Assembly: GCA_963794155.1 (NCBI GenBank) | Contig: CAWCCX010000013.1 | Location: 248,001-312,000 of the forward strand | Length of the DNA: 64,000 nt | Direction of reading: 5' to 3' | Source of the DNA: Roseiarcus sp963794155 | GTDB taxonomy: Bacteria > Pseudomonadota > Alphaproteobacteria > Rhizobiales > Beijerinckiaceae | Shown here: positions 1 to 9,003 of the stretch, in pieces | How the letters are laid out: every line of letters begins with the position of its first letter | How positions within the stretch are numbered: the stretch's first letter is position 1 | Made by a program: the position numbers and the translations under genes | The notes under the pieces: generated by a model | What the model was told of the DNA's origin: nothing | The model's input: only the letters and a program-made list of their open reading frames with translations | Database searches by the model: none

Positions 1-695
1 AGCTGCTCGCCGCGGTCGAGCATCATCTGCAACGATCCGATGCCAAGCGAGAGGCTCAGGAAACCGAACCAGGAGAAGGGCACGTCGCGCCGGGTCGGGG
101 TCTCGCTCATGAAGAGCCAGAGTCCGACGGTGGTGAGGATTCCGAACGGAAGGTTGACGAAGAACACCCAGCGCCAGGAATAGGAGTTGGTCAGAAAGCC
201 GCCGAGCGTCGGACCCATGATCGGCCCGAGCATGACGCCCATGCCCCAGATCGCCATCGCCGAGCCGCGCTTGTTCGGCGGGAAGATGTCAAGCATCACC
301 GCCTGGCTCAGCGGCACCAACGCCGCGCCGAATACCCCCTGCAACAGCCGATAGGCGACCATCTGCTCGATCGAGAGCGCAATGCCGCAGAGCATCGAGG
401 CGACGGTAAATCCGGCGGTGCAGACGATGAACAGCTTCTTGCGGCCGAACCGGGTCGCCACCCAGCCGAGCGGCGAGGTCATGATCGCGGCGGCGACGAT
501 GTAGGAGGTCAAAACCCAGTTGATCTGGTCCTGGGTCGTCGACAGCGAGCCCTGCATATAGGGCAGGGCGACATTGGCGATCGTCGTGTCGAGCGCCTGC
601 ATGATCGTCGCCATCATGATGCAGACGGTGAGCAGCCACTTGAGCGTCGGCGAGATCGTCTCGTAGAGCGGCGGGGCAGGGGCGGCCGCATTCAT
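1..695 (-). CDS. emrB: DHA2-family MFS multidrug efflux transporter, EmrB-like (partial)
   Basis: Inner-membrane proton-driven drug exporter of the 14-TM DHA2 family; it would work with the adjacent EmrA-type adaptor and an outer-membrane channel. The visible N-terminal 231 residues contain TM1 with the LDTTIANVALP signature (motif D1), the RxGRKK loop after TM2, and the conserved GPTLGGFL stretch of motif C around residue 148. The ATG at 695-693 overlaps the TGA of the upstream emrA-like gene (ATGA), which fixes the start and shows translational coupling. The 3' part of the gene lies beyond base 1. A second emrB paralogue lies at 35156-36760. Confidence 0.93.
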   Translation of the reverse strand, partial: MNAAAPAPPLYETISPTLKWLLTVCIMMATIMQALDTTIANVALPYMQGSLSTTQDQINWVLTSYIVAAAIMTSPLGWVATRFGRKKLFIVCTAGFTVASMLCGIALSIEQMVAYRLLQGVFGAALVPLSQAVMLDIFPPNKRGSAMAIWGMGVMLGPIMGPTLGGFLTNSYSWRWVFFVNLPFGILTTVGLWLFMSETPTRRDVPFSWFGFLSLSLGIGSLQMMLDRGEQ

Positions 696-2047
696 CTGAT
701 GACGGCCGTCCTCGCGCCCAGAAGGGTTTCAACGTAACCAACTACCCAAAGCTTGAACCCTTCAAGCGCGCCCGCGAGCGTGCGCACTCGGCCGGTGTCG
801 ATGGTCAGATAGGCGCTCATGCCCGCTCTCAGGCCGGTCGTATCCTCATGCGGATCGAAGCAGAAGCGCAGCGGCACCCGCTGGACGACCTTGACCCAGT
901 TGCCGGTCGCATTCTGCGCCGGCAGGATCGCGAATTGCGCGCCCGTTCCCGGCGCGATCGAGCAGATCGAGCCCTTCCATTCCCGGTCGGGAAAAGTGTC
1001 GACGCTCACCGTCGCCGGCAGGCCGGCATGGACGTAGGTCAGGTCGGATTCCTTCGGATTGGCGTCGACCCAGAGGCCGGTGTTGGCGACGATCGCGAAC
1101 ACCGGCTGGCCCGCCGCCGCCACGCGCCCAACCTGGATCTCGGGCACTTGCGTCGCAACCCCGTCGATCGGCGCGACGACCTTGGCGTCGCGCAGATTGC
1201 GTTCGGCGTCCTCGAGGCCGGCCTTCGCCTGCATGTAGTCGGGAAAGTTCTCAATCAACGCATCGGGACCGCCGCCAAGCTTCACTGTCACCGTCGCCTG
1301 CTGCTGGCGGACGAATTCGAGGATCTGCTTGGCCTGGATGAGGTTGCCCATCGAGGTGTCGCGATCGGCGGTCGTTCCGGTGCCGTGGATCGCCAGGCCG
1401 TTCTTGCGATCGAAGTCGGTCTGGCGCACCGCCACCGCGTCCTCGCCCATTTTGATCTGCTCGGCGTTGCTTGCGTATGAGGACTTCAAATTGGCGAATT
1501 CGACCTTCGCCGCTTCGAGGCGGCCCTTGGCGAGCGCGAGCGCGATTTCATACGGCTGCGGGTCGATGTCGAACAGCGGATCGCCGACCTTGACCTGTTG
1601 CCCCTCGACCACATGAACCGCGACGATCGCGCCGGTAACCTGGGGCGTGATCAGCGACTTGTCGGCGCCGACATAGGCGTTGTCGGTCGAGACATAGCGC
1701 CCGCTGCTCAGCCACCAGCTAAAGCCGAGCGCGAGCGCCACGAGCGGGATGACCACGAGCATCACGAAGCGGCTGACGCCGCGGCGCGTGCGCTTGATGG
1801 TGATCGGCGTATCCGCCGCAGGCGACGGCGCCGGCGGAGCTTGCGGGCTCGGCGCAGGCGTTCGCGCCGGCGCGAACTGGATGGGCTGAGACGACTGGAC
1901 GGCGGATGAAGGCGATTGCTGCGGCGCAGGCTCGCGCGCCGCCTGCGGGCTCGATTTCGTCGGCGCAAATGGCAGCGGCTGCGGCGCAGCGGGCGAGGCG
2001 TCTTCAGGCCCGGGGTCGCGCCCGGCGGCCGGCTTGGGCTGGGTCAC
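692..2047 (-). CDS. emrA: HlyD/EmrA-family membrane fusion protein
   Basis: Periplasmic adaptor (451 aa) linking the EmrB-type pump to an outer-membrane exit duct. Residues 1 to about 82 form an unusually long Pro/Ala/Gln-rich cytoplasmic tail. One TM segment follows at about 94-112, then the family hallmark STDNAYVGA, a lipoyl-like half motif (VVEGQQVKVGDPLFDID), a helical hairpin, the second half motif with VVAPIDGVATQ, and a beta-barrel region. It lies 5 bp after marR and overlaps emrB by 4 bp, giving a marR-emrA-emrB operon. The long proline-rich tail is the only odd feature. Confidence 0.92.
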   Translation of the reverse strand: MTQPKPAAGRDPGPEDASPAAPQPLPFAPTKSSPQAAREPAPQQSPSSAVQSSQPIQFAPARTPAPSPQAPPAPSPAADTPITIKRTRRGVSRFVMLVVIPLVALALGFSWWLSSGRYVSTDNAYVGADKSLITPQVTGAIVAVHVVEGQQVKVGDPLFDIDPQPYEIALALAKGRLEAAKVEFANLKSSYASNAEQIKMGEDAVAVRQTDFDRKNGLAIHGTGTTADRDTSMGNLIQAKQILEFVRQQQATVTVKLGGGPDALIENFPDYMQAKAGLEDAERNLRDAKVVAPIDGVATQVPEIQVGRVAAAGQPVFAIVANTGLWVDANPKESDLTYVHAGLPATVSVDTFPDREWKGSICSIAPGTGAQFAILPAQNATGNWVKVVQRVPLRFCFDPHEDTTGLRAGMSAYLTIDTGRVRTLAGALEGFKLWVVGYVETLLGARTAVIR

Positions 2048-2052
2048 TTGGA

Positions 2053-2526
2053 TTAGGCTCCCGAAATCAATTCGTTCTTGAGATTGGCCTTGATGACCTT
2101 GAGGCCGTCGTGCATCGCGCGGATCGTCCGTTCGTCGACGCCCGCCAGAGCGCGCCCCATCAGGTCCTCGGCGAGCGCGCCGAGTTCCTTCAGCGCGGGC
2201 GCGGCTCTTTCGGTCAGATAAAGACGGTTGGCGCGCCGGTCGGCCGCATCGTCGCGCCGCTCGACCAGGCCGGCGGCGGTCAGCTTGTCGATCAGGCGGC
2301 CGAGCGTGATCGGCGCGAGGTCGAGCGCTTCAGCCAATTCGTTTTGCTTCACGCCTTCGCAGCGCTGCAGGCGCGAAAGCACCGCCCATTGGGCCCGCGT
2401 CGTCCCGAGTTCGCGGGCGCGCTGGTCGGAATAGGTCCTCAAGAGGCGCGCTACGTCGTGGAGCGCGAAGCCGAACTCGCGGGCCGGCGAGATCATCGGT
2501 TTCTGGACAAGTGATAACATAAGCAT
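2053..2526 (-). CDS. MarR-family transcriptional regulator
   Basis: Winged-helix repressor that probably controls its own operon with emrAB. The sequence shows the MarR pattern: a helical N-terminus (FALHDVARLLRTYSDQRA), the TTRAQWAVLSRL helix, the recognition region NELAEALDLAPITLGRLIDKLTAAG, and the wing DDAADRRANRLYLTERA. The longest frame starts at 2526, but that start lies inside a perfect 14-bp palindrome. Starting at the ATG at 2493 gives a 146-aa protein of usual MarR length and leaves the palindrome free as an operator in the leader. The start is therefore unsettled; the function is not. Confidence 0.9.
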   Translation of the reverse strand: MLMLSLVQKPMISPAREFGFALHDVARLLRTYSDQRARELGTTRAQWAVLSRLQRCEGVKQNELAEALDLAPITLGRLIDKLTAAGLVERRDDAADRRANRLYLTERAAPALKELGALAEDLMGRALAGVDERTIRAMHDGLKVIKANLKNELISGA

Positions 2527-2532
2527 GCTTAT
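2519..2532. promoter_or_regulatory. Perfect 14-bp palindrome, candidate MarR operator
   Basis: ATAAGCATGCTTAT is a perfect inverted repeat in an AT-rich patch (followed by AATATAC) immediately 5' of marR. MarR proteins commonly bind 14-20 bp palindromes in their own promoters, so this is the natural candidate for autorepression of marR-emrA-emrB. It overlaps the longest possible marR start codon, which argues for a downstream start. Confidence 0.55.
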
Positions 2533-2621
2533 AATATACGAAGTACGCTAACGCAAGAGGCTGCGAGCAAGAAATCTGACTCCCGGGTCTCCGGAATCCC
2601 TCTCCGGCCGACCTCCCCCGA

Positions 2622-2915
2622 TCACCAGCGCGGCGGCTTTGGAGACATCGAGGGTGCGGATTTTTCAATGAGGAACACGATCTCGCGCTCGCCGCGTTCG
2701 ACGCCCTCCACGCGGTCGCCGGTCGTTCCGACCAGATGGGGAATGTCGATCGCTGCCAGCGGATCGGTGCAGCGCACTTCCAGCCGATCTCCAGGCGCGA
2801 GCAATTTCAACGCCTTTCGGGTCTTGAGCGCCGGCAGAGGGCATTTGAGGCCCGAGAGGTCGAGCTTGATGACGGTCACGGTCACGATTTGCGCCGATCG
2901 TTTGCGGACCGTCAA
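2622..2915 (-). CDS. TusA/SirA-like sulfurtransferase family protein
   Basis: Small (up to 97 aa) TusA-fold protein. The family fingerprint is present: LDLSGLKCPLPALKTRKAL, with the CPxP cysteine at residue 25 that carries persulfide in characterised members, then a two-layer alpha/beta pattern ending in IVFLIEK. Family members relay sulfur to tRNA thiolation, molybdenum cofactor maturation or sulfur oxidation. It is divergent from and adjacent to mobA, which fits a cofactor-related role, but this is only context. GTG codons at residues 11 and 13 are alternative starts that would give the more usual length of about 85 aa. Confidence 0.85.
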   Translation of the reverse strand: MTVRKRSAQIVTVTVIKLDLSGLKCPLPALKTRKALKLLAPGDRLEVRCTDPLAAIDIPHLVGTTGDRVEGVERGEREIVFLIEKSAPSMSPKPPRW

Positions 2916-2997
2916 TCGCCACGCCGGCGGCAGGATCGCCGCAAGCGATCGGCTCCTTGCGTTCCTCCCTCCATCAGTTCATGCAACCGGGTCAGCC

Positions 2998-3642
2998 ATG
3001 ATCAGGACCGAAGCGACGGAAGCCCGTGACCCGCCGGGCGTCGTGCTTGCCGGCGGCCTCGGGCGGCGGATGGGCGGCGGCGACAAGCCGTTGCGCGAGA
3101 TCGGCGGGCGCACGATCCTCGCCCGGGTCATCGCCCGGCTCGCGCCGCAGTGCGGAAGCCTCGTTATCAACGCCAACGGCGATCTTCAGCGCTTCGCGCC
3201 GTTCGGTCTGCCGGTCATCGCCGATGGAGTCGAAGGCTATCCAGGACCGCTGGCCGGAATCCTCGCCGCGCTCGATTGGGCCGCGTCCAACCGGCCGGAG
3301 GCGGCCTGGATTCTCAGCGCTCCCGGCGACTGTCCGTTTCTGCCCCGCGATCTTGTCGCGCGTCTGAGCGCGGCCGTGATCGCCGAGAGCGCCGAACTGG
3401 CGGTCGCAGCTTCGCGAGGGCGATCTCATCCCGTCATCGGCTTGTGGCGCGTCGCCTTGCGCGATGCGCTGCGCGAAGCGCTGGCCGTCGAAGGCGTCCG
3501 CAAGATCGACCGCTGGACCGCGCGCTATCGATTGGCGACGGTCACATGGCCGGCCGAGCCGCTCGATCCCTTTTTCAACGCCAACACCGTCGACGACCTC
3601 GCCGAGGCGGAACGGCTGGCTGAGATCGACGATCGCGCCTGA
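2998..3642 (+). CDS. mobA: Molybdenum cofactor guanylyltransferase MobA
   Basis: Transfers GMP from GTP to molybdopterin-Mo to make the MGD (bis-MGD precursor) form of the cofactor. The 214-aa product opens with the nucleotidyltransferase P-loop-like motif VVLAGGLGRRMGGGDKPL (residues 15-32), followed by the GPLAGILAAL and SAPGDCPFLP motifs typical of MobA. The frame is open further upstream, but that part overlaps the tusA-like gene antisense and has no homology-like content, so the ATG at 2998 is chosen. The window also encodes a molybdenum hydroxylase (31152-35128), though enzymes of that family usually use MCD or undecorated MPT rather than MGD. Confidence 0.93.
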   Translation: MIRTEATEARDPPGVVLAGGLGRRMGGGDKPLREIGGRTILARVIARLAPQCGSLVINANGDLQRFAPFGLPVIADGVEGYPGPLAGILAALDWAASNRPEAAWILSAPGDCPFLPRDLVARLSAAVIAESAELAVAASRGRSHPVIGLWRVALRDALREALAVEGVRKIDRWTARYRLATVTWPAEPLDPFFNANTVDDLAEAERLAEIDDRA

Positions 3643-4052
3643 TCTCGCGCCGTATGGCAACATGCCTGTATTATCGTTATTTTTCAGATATTTAACAGCG
3701 TCACATAACGTTCGCTTCGCCGTCCTATCGCACGATGTTCGAAGGCGGCAAGCATAGGAGCGCCAAACTGACGTTCGGAGGTTTCGCAGTGAGCCCTTCG
3801 GCCGCGCCACGCCAGAAGAGGCGATAGCGCCACTGGGCGGCGAGGGGGCCAGGCTCGTTCGCATGTCCTTGGCGAGCCTTGATTTGCGCTCCCTTGACGT
3901 AAGGTCTTTCCGCAGCGACTATCCGAACATAGACAGGCGAACGACGCCGGAACCTTCTACGCTAACGTCGTTTGAGGTCAGGCGCCGTAACCTTCGCTCA
4001 AATCGTCGGCGCTCGACGAACCTTCCCATCCGGGCCGGGGGGCCCCTCGCTC
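3643..4052. other. Intergenic stretch without a recognisable gene
   Basis: About 410 bp between mobA and the radical SAM gene. It is AT-richer near 3655-3720 (ATTATCGTTATTTTTCAGATATTT), so it may hold the mobA 3' end signals and the promoter of the next gene, but I see no clean hairpin or -35/-10 pair. Open frames crossing it lack coding character. Confidence 0.5.
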
Positions 4053-5585
4053 ATGCGGGTCGCGATCCTCGAACTCCTGCACGACCGGGGACCCGGGGGC
4101 GGCCCCAGCGACTACTTCCGCCAACAGTTCATGAGCATCATGCCGCAGACGATCGCGGTCTGGTGCAGCGAGGCCGGACACGACGTCCACTACCGGACCT
4201 ACTGGGGTCAGGAAGAGCCGCTGAAGCTCGTGCCGGACGACGTCGATATCCTTTTCGTGAGCTCCTATACCCAATCGAGCGCCGTCGCGTACGCGATCGC
4301 GACCGTCTTCCGGCGGCGCGGAACGCTCACGGTTCTGGGCGGACCGCACGCGCGCGCCTTCCCGACCGATTGCGCGCGGTTCTTCGACATCGTCGTGCAG
4401 GAATGCGACCGCGCGCTCCTTGACGACATCCTGCGCGGGCATGTCGATCCGCCGGCGATCGTTTCGAGCGGCCGGTCTCCGACCGAGTTTCCCAGTGTCG
4501 AAGAACGGATGCCCTACATCAAGATCGCGGCTTTTCGCGGCGAGCGGCGGCGCGCCGCCAGCGCCGTGCCGATCATGACCAGCGTCGGCTGCCCCTACGA
4601 TTGCGCGTTTTGCGTCGACTGGAACTCGAAATTCATATCCCTCGACCGGGACCGGCTGCTGGCTGATCTTCGCTTCCTTTCCGAGCGCCATCCGAAGCTC
4701 CTCATCCTTTTTCACGATCCGAACTTTGGCATTCGCTTCGACGAGACGATGGACGTCATCGAGCAAATCCCCAAGGGCCGGCGCAACCGGTATGTGATGG
4801 AAGCCTCGCTGTCGGTTCTGAAGCCCGAACGCTTGCCGCGTCTCGCCGAGACCAACTGCGTCTACGTGGCGCCGGGCGTCGAATCCTGGACCGAATTTTC
4901 GGGCAAGACGGCCGCGGGAAACCGGACTGGGCGCGACAAGCTCGAAAAGGTGATCGCTCATTTCGACCTGCTCGGCCGGTACGTGCCCGGGCTTCAGGCG
5001 AATTTCATCTTCGGGTCGGATTCGGAAGTGGGCCCCAACTCGCTCACCCTCACCAAGGAGTTCATTCTCAGAACGCCCAACGTGTTTCCGACCGTCAATA
5101 TCCCCACGCCCTATGGCGGAACGCCGCTCTACGACCAGATGCGGCGCGAGGGCCGTATCCTCGAGGCGACGCCCTTCGCCTTCTACTACAACCCCTATCT
5201 TGCGATCACGCTCAAGCACTACGATCCCCTCACCTATTACGACAAGCTGATCGAAATGCACGAGGCGATGGCCTCCGTCGCCATGATGTTTCGCCGCCTT
5301 GGGTCGGGGACGTCGCGGGTCATCCGGATCGCCCACGCCATGCGGACGATCTACACCCGCCTCTTCATGCGCGACATGCGTCAGATCCGCGACATGCTCG
5401 CCAGCGACAGGCCGTTCCGCGCCTATCACGAGGGACGCACCCGCGAGCTGCCGCCGTTTTACAACTGGCTCTTCGAGCGGCGCCTCGGCCGTTACGCGGA
5501 ACTGGTGCCGCCCGCGATGCGTCGGCCCGTGCTCGATCCCCCAAAGGCTCCGGCGCCTGCGCGGTCCCGGAGTGTGGCAATCTGA
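4053..5585 (+). CDS. B12-binding-domain radical SAM protein of unknown substrate
   Basis: 510-aa radical SAM enzyme. Residues 1 to about 140 form a Rossmann-like cobalamin-binding-type domain (VDILFVSSYTQS, LTVLGGPHARAFP). The radical SAM core has the 4Fe-4S motif CPYDCAFC (CxxxCxxC), preceded by PIMTSVG as is common in this class. The C-terminal ~150 residues are helical with many Arg and Tyr. The architecture matches class B methyltransferases and HpnJ/BchE-like enzymes, but no specific family is recognised and neither neighbour suggests a substrate. The ATG at 4053 was chosen because it begins MRVAILELL, a normal first beta-strand; the frame is open upstream to 3972. The neighbouring cyclase gene is convergent. 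Confidence 0.85.
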   Translation: MRVAILELLHDRGPGGGPSDYFRQQFMSIMPQTIAVWCSEAGHDVHYRTYWGQEEPLKLVPDDVDILFVSSYTQSSAVAYAIATVFRRRGTLTVLGGPHARAFPTDCARFFDIVVQECDRALLDDILRGHVDPPAIVSSGRSPTEFPSVEERMPYIKIAAFRGERRRAASAVPIMTSVGCPYDCAFCVDWNSKFISLDRDRLLADLRFLSERHPKLLILFHDPNFGIRFDETMDVIEQIPKGRRNRYVMEASLSVLKPERLPRLAETNCVYVAPGVESWTEFSGKTAAGNRTGRDKLEKVIAHFDLLGRYVPGLQANFIFGSDSEVGPNSLTLTKEFILRTPNVFPTVNIPTPYGGTPLYDQMRREGRILEATPFAFYYNPYLAITLKHYDPLTYYDKLIEMHEAMASVAMMFRRLGSGTSRVIRIAHAMRTIYTRLFMRDMRQIRDMLASDRPFRAYHEGRTRELPPFYNWLFERRLGRYAELVPPAMRRPVLDPPKAPAPARSRSVAI

Positions 5586-5624
5586 GTCGGAGAGCCGGTC
5601 TTCGCGAAAGGTTCGCCAGAAAGG

Positions 5625-8600
5625 TCAGGCGGCCAACTCGGACAGCGCGGCCTCGATGCGCGCCAGGATCGGAGAGGCGCCGAATTGCGACGTGATTCGC
5701 TTCGCTTCGGTTAGATGCTTGATCGCTCTCGCCCGCTGCTTCCTCACTTTGCAAAGCTGCCCGAGGATCATCTCGCAGCGGGCGACGAAAATGCCGTTGG
5801 GGTCGAATTGCGGGTTCGACCGCACCTCCTTGATAAGCGCGACGATCTGCCCCGGCGCGGTCAATCTGATCTTCACGAGGGTCACGAAGTTCTTCATCAG
5901 CACGCGCGCGGACGCCTTCCCGCCGCCGGAGAGGAGCTGGAGATAGATTTCGCACAGGAACATCCGCGTCCAGTCCGCCGAGCCTCGATAGCCTTCGGCC
6001 TCGCGCCTGAGAATCGCCTCCTTCATGTAGCGCAGGCCGCCGCCGACGTCGCCGCTCAAGATCAGCGCGACGCCCCAGAGATCGTCGGGGCCGCTGTGCA
6101 GCAGATGCCAACCGTTTCGCACGCACGTGTCCATGAACGCCCGCACTGAGGCCATGGCCTCCGGTCGCCGCAGCAAGACAAGCGCGGTGTTCCTCGCGCT
6201 GTTGGCGGTCTCGCGATCGAACGGAACGCGAGAGATGTTGATGGCTTCTTCGGCGAATTGCAACGTCGCGAGATAGTCGTCGTGCATCAACGCGATCAGC
6301 GCTTTCAGCGCCATCGCGTAGCCCATGGACCTCGGGTCTTTCGTTCGCCGTCCGGCGGCCAACATCTCCTCCGCCGCCCAGCTGGCCTCGGTGATCAGCC
6401 CCCGGTTCAGTTCGTCCCAGCCGGCGGCCGCGAGAACGTTATGCTGAAGATAGGCGTCCTCGAAGCTCTGGGCGGCCGCAAGCGCTTCTCTGCTGTCGGC
6501 CCTGACGGCGGCGACGGGCTTTGGCGCAACGTGAGTGGAGACCAGCATGCCGGTGACGAGCGCATAGGCCCTCGACCTCGCGTCATCCAATCTGTCCGCC
6601 ATCGCGATCAGTTCGCGTTGCGCCTGTTCCGCCTGCTTGAATTTCGATGACCAAAGGAGCGTCTGTACGTAATGGTATTGAACCAGGACGCGCTGTTGGC
6701 TATCGCCCAGCCGCTCGAGCCTCGGTTTGAATCGCGTTGCAATGTCGATGATCTGCTTCAGATTCAGGGAAATGTTGGAGCAGAGGGCGTAATTGGCGAG
6801 CATCTCGGCCAGTTCCGCATCCGTAGCGCACTCCGGCCGCCTTTCAATCAGCTCCGCGGCGGCGGCGAAATACTGGCTCGCCTCATCGAGCGAATAGACC
6901 CCGAGGCTCTTTGCGCCAGCCCATGCGAGATAGGTAAAGGCTTTGTCGGCGCGATCCGTCCGGCTATAATGGTATGCGAGCGCATCAGCCACTTCGGTGA
7001 GCCGATTGCTGCTGCGCCGCTCAATTTCCTCGGCAATTTTCAAGTGGAGCGCCGAGCGCGGTCCGGTCAGCAGACTTTGATAGACGGTGTCTCGCACCAG
7101 CGCATGTTTGAACGAATAGTTTTCGGGCCCCGCTTCCGGGTAGACCAGATCGAGAGCCGTCATCGTCGCAAGCCGCGCGTCGACATCGGTTCCGTCGTCG
7201 GCGACCGCGGCCAGCAGAGTCGGGTCGAACTGTCTGCCGATGGCCGCGGCGGCCTGCAGAAGCGTGCGGTCCCGCGGCGCCAGCCGATCGATGCGCGCAG
7301 ATAGGAGACCCTGCAAGCTCGCGGGGAGAGCCGCCGCCACGGCGCTGGCGTCGAACTCCACGCTCGCGCCGCTCGTGCGCAATGCGCCCCGCTGGCCGAG
7401 GAAACTCAAGATTTCCTCGGCGAACAACGGATTGCCTTCGGCCCTCTCGGTCACGTGCCGAGCCAGATCCTCCGGCAACGCTTCGAGCCCAAGTCTCACC
7501 TGGATGAGACGCCGGACATCCGCTGCCGGTAGACGCTCCAACGTCAAGGTCTCGACCGCGGACGCGGCGCGCCAAGCCGGTTCGTAGTCCGGCCGGCGGG
7601 TGAGCAGGACCAACAAGTGCAGCTTGTCCGCGTTCTCGACGATCTGACTGAGCAACTCCTGCGACGCGCTGTCGATCCAATGTAGATCTTCGATCAGCAA
7701 GACTACGGGCGATAGACGGCAGAGGGCGTCGAACATCTGCAAAAGCAGGTCGCGGGTGCGCAAGCCAATCAGGACGCCGTCAAGACGAACGAGTGCTCCT
7801 GCGGGTGGGACAAGACTGAGCAAATTGAGTAGGAGGCCCAGATTCTCGAGTGTGTTCAGTCCGATGGAATTGAGTCCGGCCTCGAGCTTTTCCGCGATCT
7901 CAGCCTCGGCTTCTCCCGCCTTAACCCGGAACCAATCCCGCACAACTTCGATAAAGGGCAGGAACGGCGTATGTCGCCCCACAGCGGAACAGTTTCCGGA
8001 GATGATGACGGCCCCGGCCTTGGCGGCGCGGCTGCGGAATTCATACAGCAATCGCGACTTGCCCATTCCTGGCTCGGCCACGATGTCGACTACCCGAAGA
8101 CGGCTGCGGGCCGAAGCGAGCTCGCGCTCCAAGATGCCCAGCTCGCGCTCGCGCCCTACGTAGGCGGTCAGGCCCTGCCTCACCGCGATATCGAAACGGG
8201 TCGCGCCCTCACGGATGGAATCGAGACGCCAAACCTTCTGCGGCTCGGCCTTCCCCTTGACCGCGTGGGACCCGAAGAAGGTCGTCTCGACAAACCCCTC
8301 AACCAGGCCAAACGTGCGTTCGCTCAGAAGGACGCCCCCCGGTTCCGCGAGAGCTTGTAGCCGCGACGCAAGGTTCACCACATCGCCTAAGGCGGTCGGA
8401 GCGGCAGCGTGACCGAAGCTTCTGGTGACCACGACCGGCCCCGAGTTGATCGCGATCCGCACCTGCGGCCTCACGCCGTATTTGGCGTGCAGCGCCGGCG
8501 CGAGCGCGGCGAGTCGCTCGTGGATCAGCAGTGCCGCGCGACAGGCGAGAAGCGGACCATTTTCGAGAGCGTCCGGCACCCCGAACAGCGCCATGACGCC

Positions 8601-8813
8601 ATCGCCGCTAAAATCCTGGACTGAACCGCTTTGCTCCTTGACCGCCCCGGTCACGGCTTCGAAGACCATCCGGACGAGCCCGTAGGTCCCTTCCTCGCCG
8701 AGTCGTTCTGAAATTGCGGTGAAGCCGACCATGTCTGCGAACATCGCGGTCACCTGCCGCCGCTCGCCCGTGGGCGTCGCAGAAGATGACGGCGTCGCTC
8801 GATGGTCGCTCAC
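5625..8813 (-). CDS. Class III adenylate/guanylate cyclase - AAA ATPase - TPR protein
   Basis: Large (about 1062 aa) multidomain signalling protein. The N-terminal class III cyclase domain shows the metal-binding strands MFADMVGFT and DFSGDGVMALFG. The central STAND/AAA-type ATPase follows, with Walker A EPGMGKSRL and Walker B VVLLIEDLHWID. The C-terminal ~450 residues are helical TPR-like repeats. Such proteins are thought to couple nucleotide-dependent oligomerisation and ligand sensing to cyclase output; no substrate is known here. GTG at 8813 (VSDHRATP) is preferred over the in-frame GTG at 8885, because the intervening residues are low-quality Arg/Thr/Cys-rich sequence. A fragment of a related protein lies at 11338-11637. 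Confidence 0.9.
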   Translation of the reverse strand: MSDHRATPSSSATPTGERRQVTAMFADMVGFTAISERLGEEGTYGLVRMVFEAVTGAVKEQSGSVQDFSGDGVMALFGVPDALENGPLLACRAALLIHERLAALAPALHAKYGVRPQVRIAINSGPVVVTRSFGHAAAPTALGDVVNLASRLQALAEPGGVLLSERTFGLVEGFVETTFFGSHAVKGKAEPQKVWRLDSIREGATRFDIAVRQGLTAYVGRERELGILERELASARSRLRVVDIVAEPGMGKSRLLYEFRSRAAKAGAVIISGNCSAVGRHTPFLPFIEVVRDWFRVKAGEAEAEIAEKLEAGLNSIGLNTLENLGLLLNLLSLVPPAGALVRLDGVLIGLRTRDLLLQMFDALCRLSPVVLLIEDLHWIDSASQELLSQIVENADKLHLLVLLTRRPDYEPAWRAASAVETLTLERLPAADVRRLIQVRLGLEALPEDLARHVTERAEGNPLFAEEILSFLGQRGALRTSGASVEFDASAVAAALPASLQGLLSARIDRLAPRDRTLLQAAAAIGRQFDPTLLAAVADDGTDVDARLATMTALDLVYPEAGPENYSFKHALVRDTVYQSLLTGPRSALHLKIAEEIERRSSNRLTEVADALAYHYSRTDRADKAFTYLAWAGAKSLGVYSLDEASQYFAAAAELIERRPECATDAELAEMLANYALCSNISLNLKQIIDIATRFKPRLERLGDSQQRVLVQYHYVQTLLWSSKFKQAEQAQRELIAMADRLDDARSRAYALVTGMLVSTHVAPKPVAAVRADSREALAAAQSFEDAYLQHNVLAAAGWDELNRGLITEASWAAEEMLAAGRRTKDPRSMGYAMALKALIALMHDDYLATLQFAEEAINISRVPFDRETANSARNTALVLLRRPEAMASVRAFMDTCVRNGWHLLHSGPDDLWGVALILSGDVGGGLRYMKEAILRREAEGYRGSADWTRMFLCEIYLQLLSGGGKASARVLMKNFVTLVKIRLTAPGQIVALIKEVRSNPQFDPNGIFVARCEMILGQLCKVRKQRARAIKHLTEAKRITSQFGASPILARIEAALSELAA

Positions 8814-8963
8814 TTGATCCGTCTCGCGTCGAGTAGCGAAGGGGCGGCGCGTCGCGCAGCGTTCGGACGTTGCGCACGCTAGCACACAGTCCCAACGAGC
8901 GCAGCCACACTAGGCCCGGGCGCCAACTATTCGGATAAAACCTTGATTTGGATTGGTTCTAAC

Positions 8964-9003
8964 GAGGCTATGTCACACTATGAAGAGGCCATGTCACACT
9001 ATG
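8964..9003. repeat. Two-copy 21-bp-period direct repeat
   Basis: GAGGCTATGTCACACTATG (8964-8982) and GAGGCCATGTCACACTATG (8985-9003) differ at one base and are spaced exactly 21 bp apart. They lie in a gene-free stretch. IS21-family elements carry serial ~20-bp repeats at their ends, so this may be a transposon-end remnant, but no transposase gene remains here to confirm it. Confidence 0.7.

Noticed and set aside
3978..5429. 483-codon minus-strand frame
   Set aside because: It is the antisense shadow of the radical SAM gene at 4053-5585, rich in Arg/His/Asp as expected for high-GC mirror frames.
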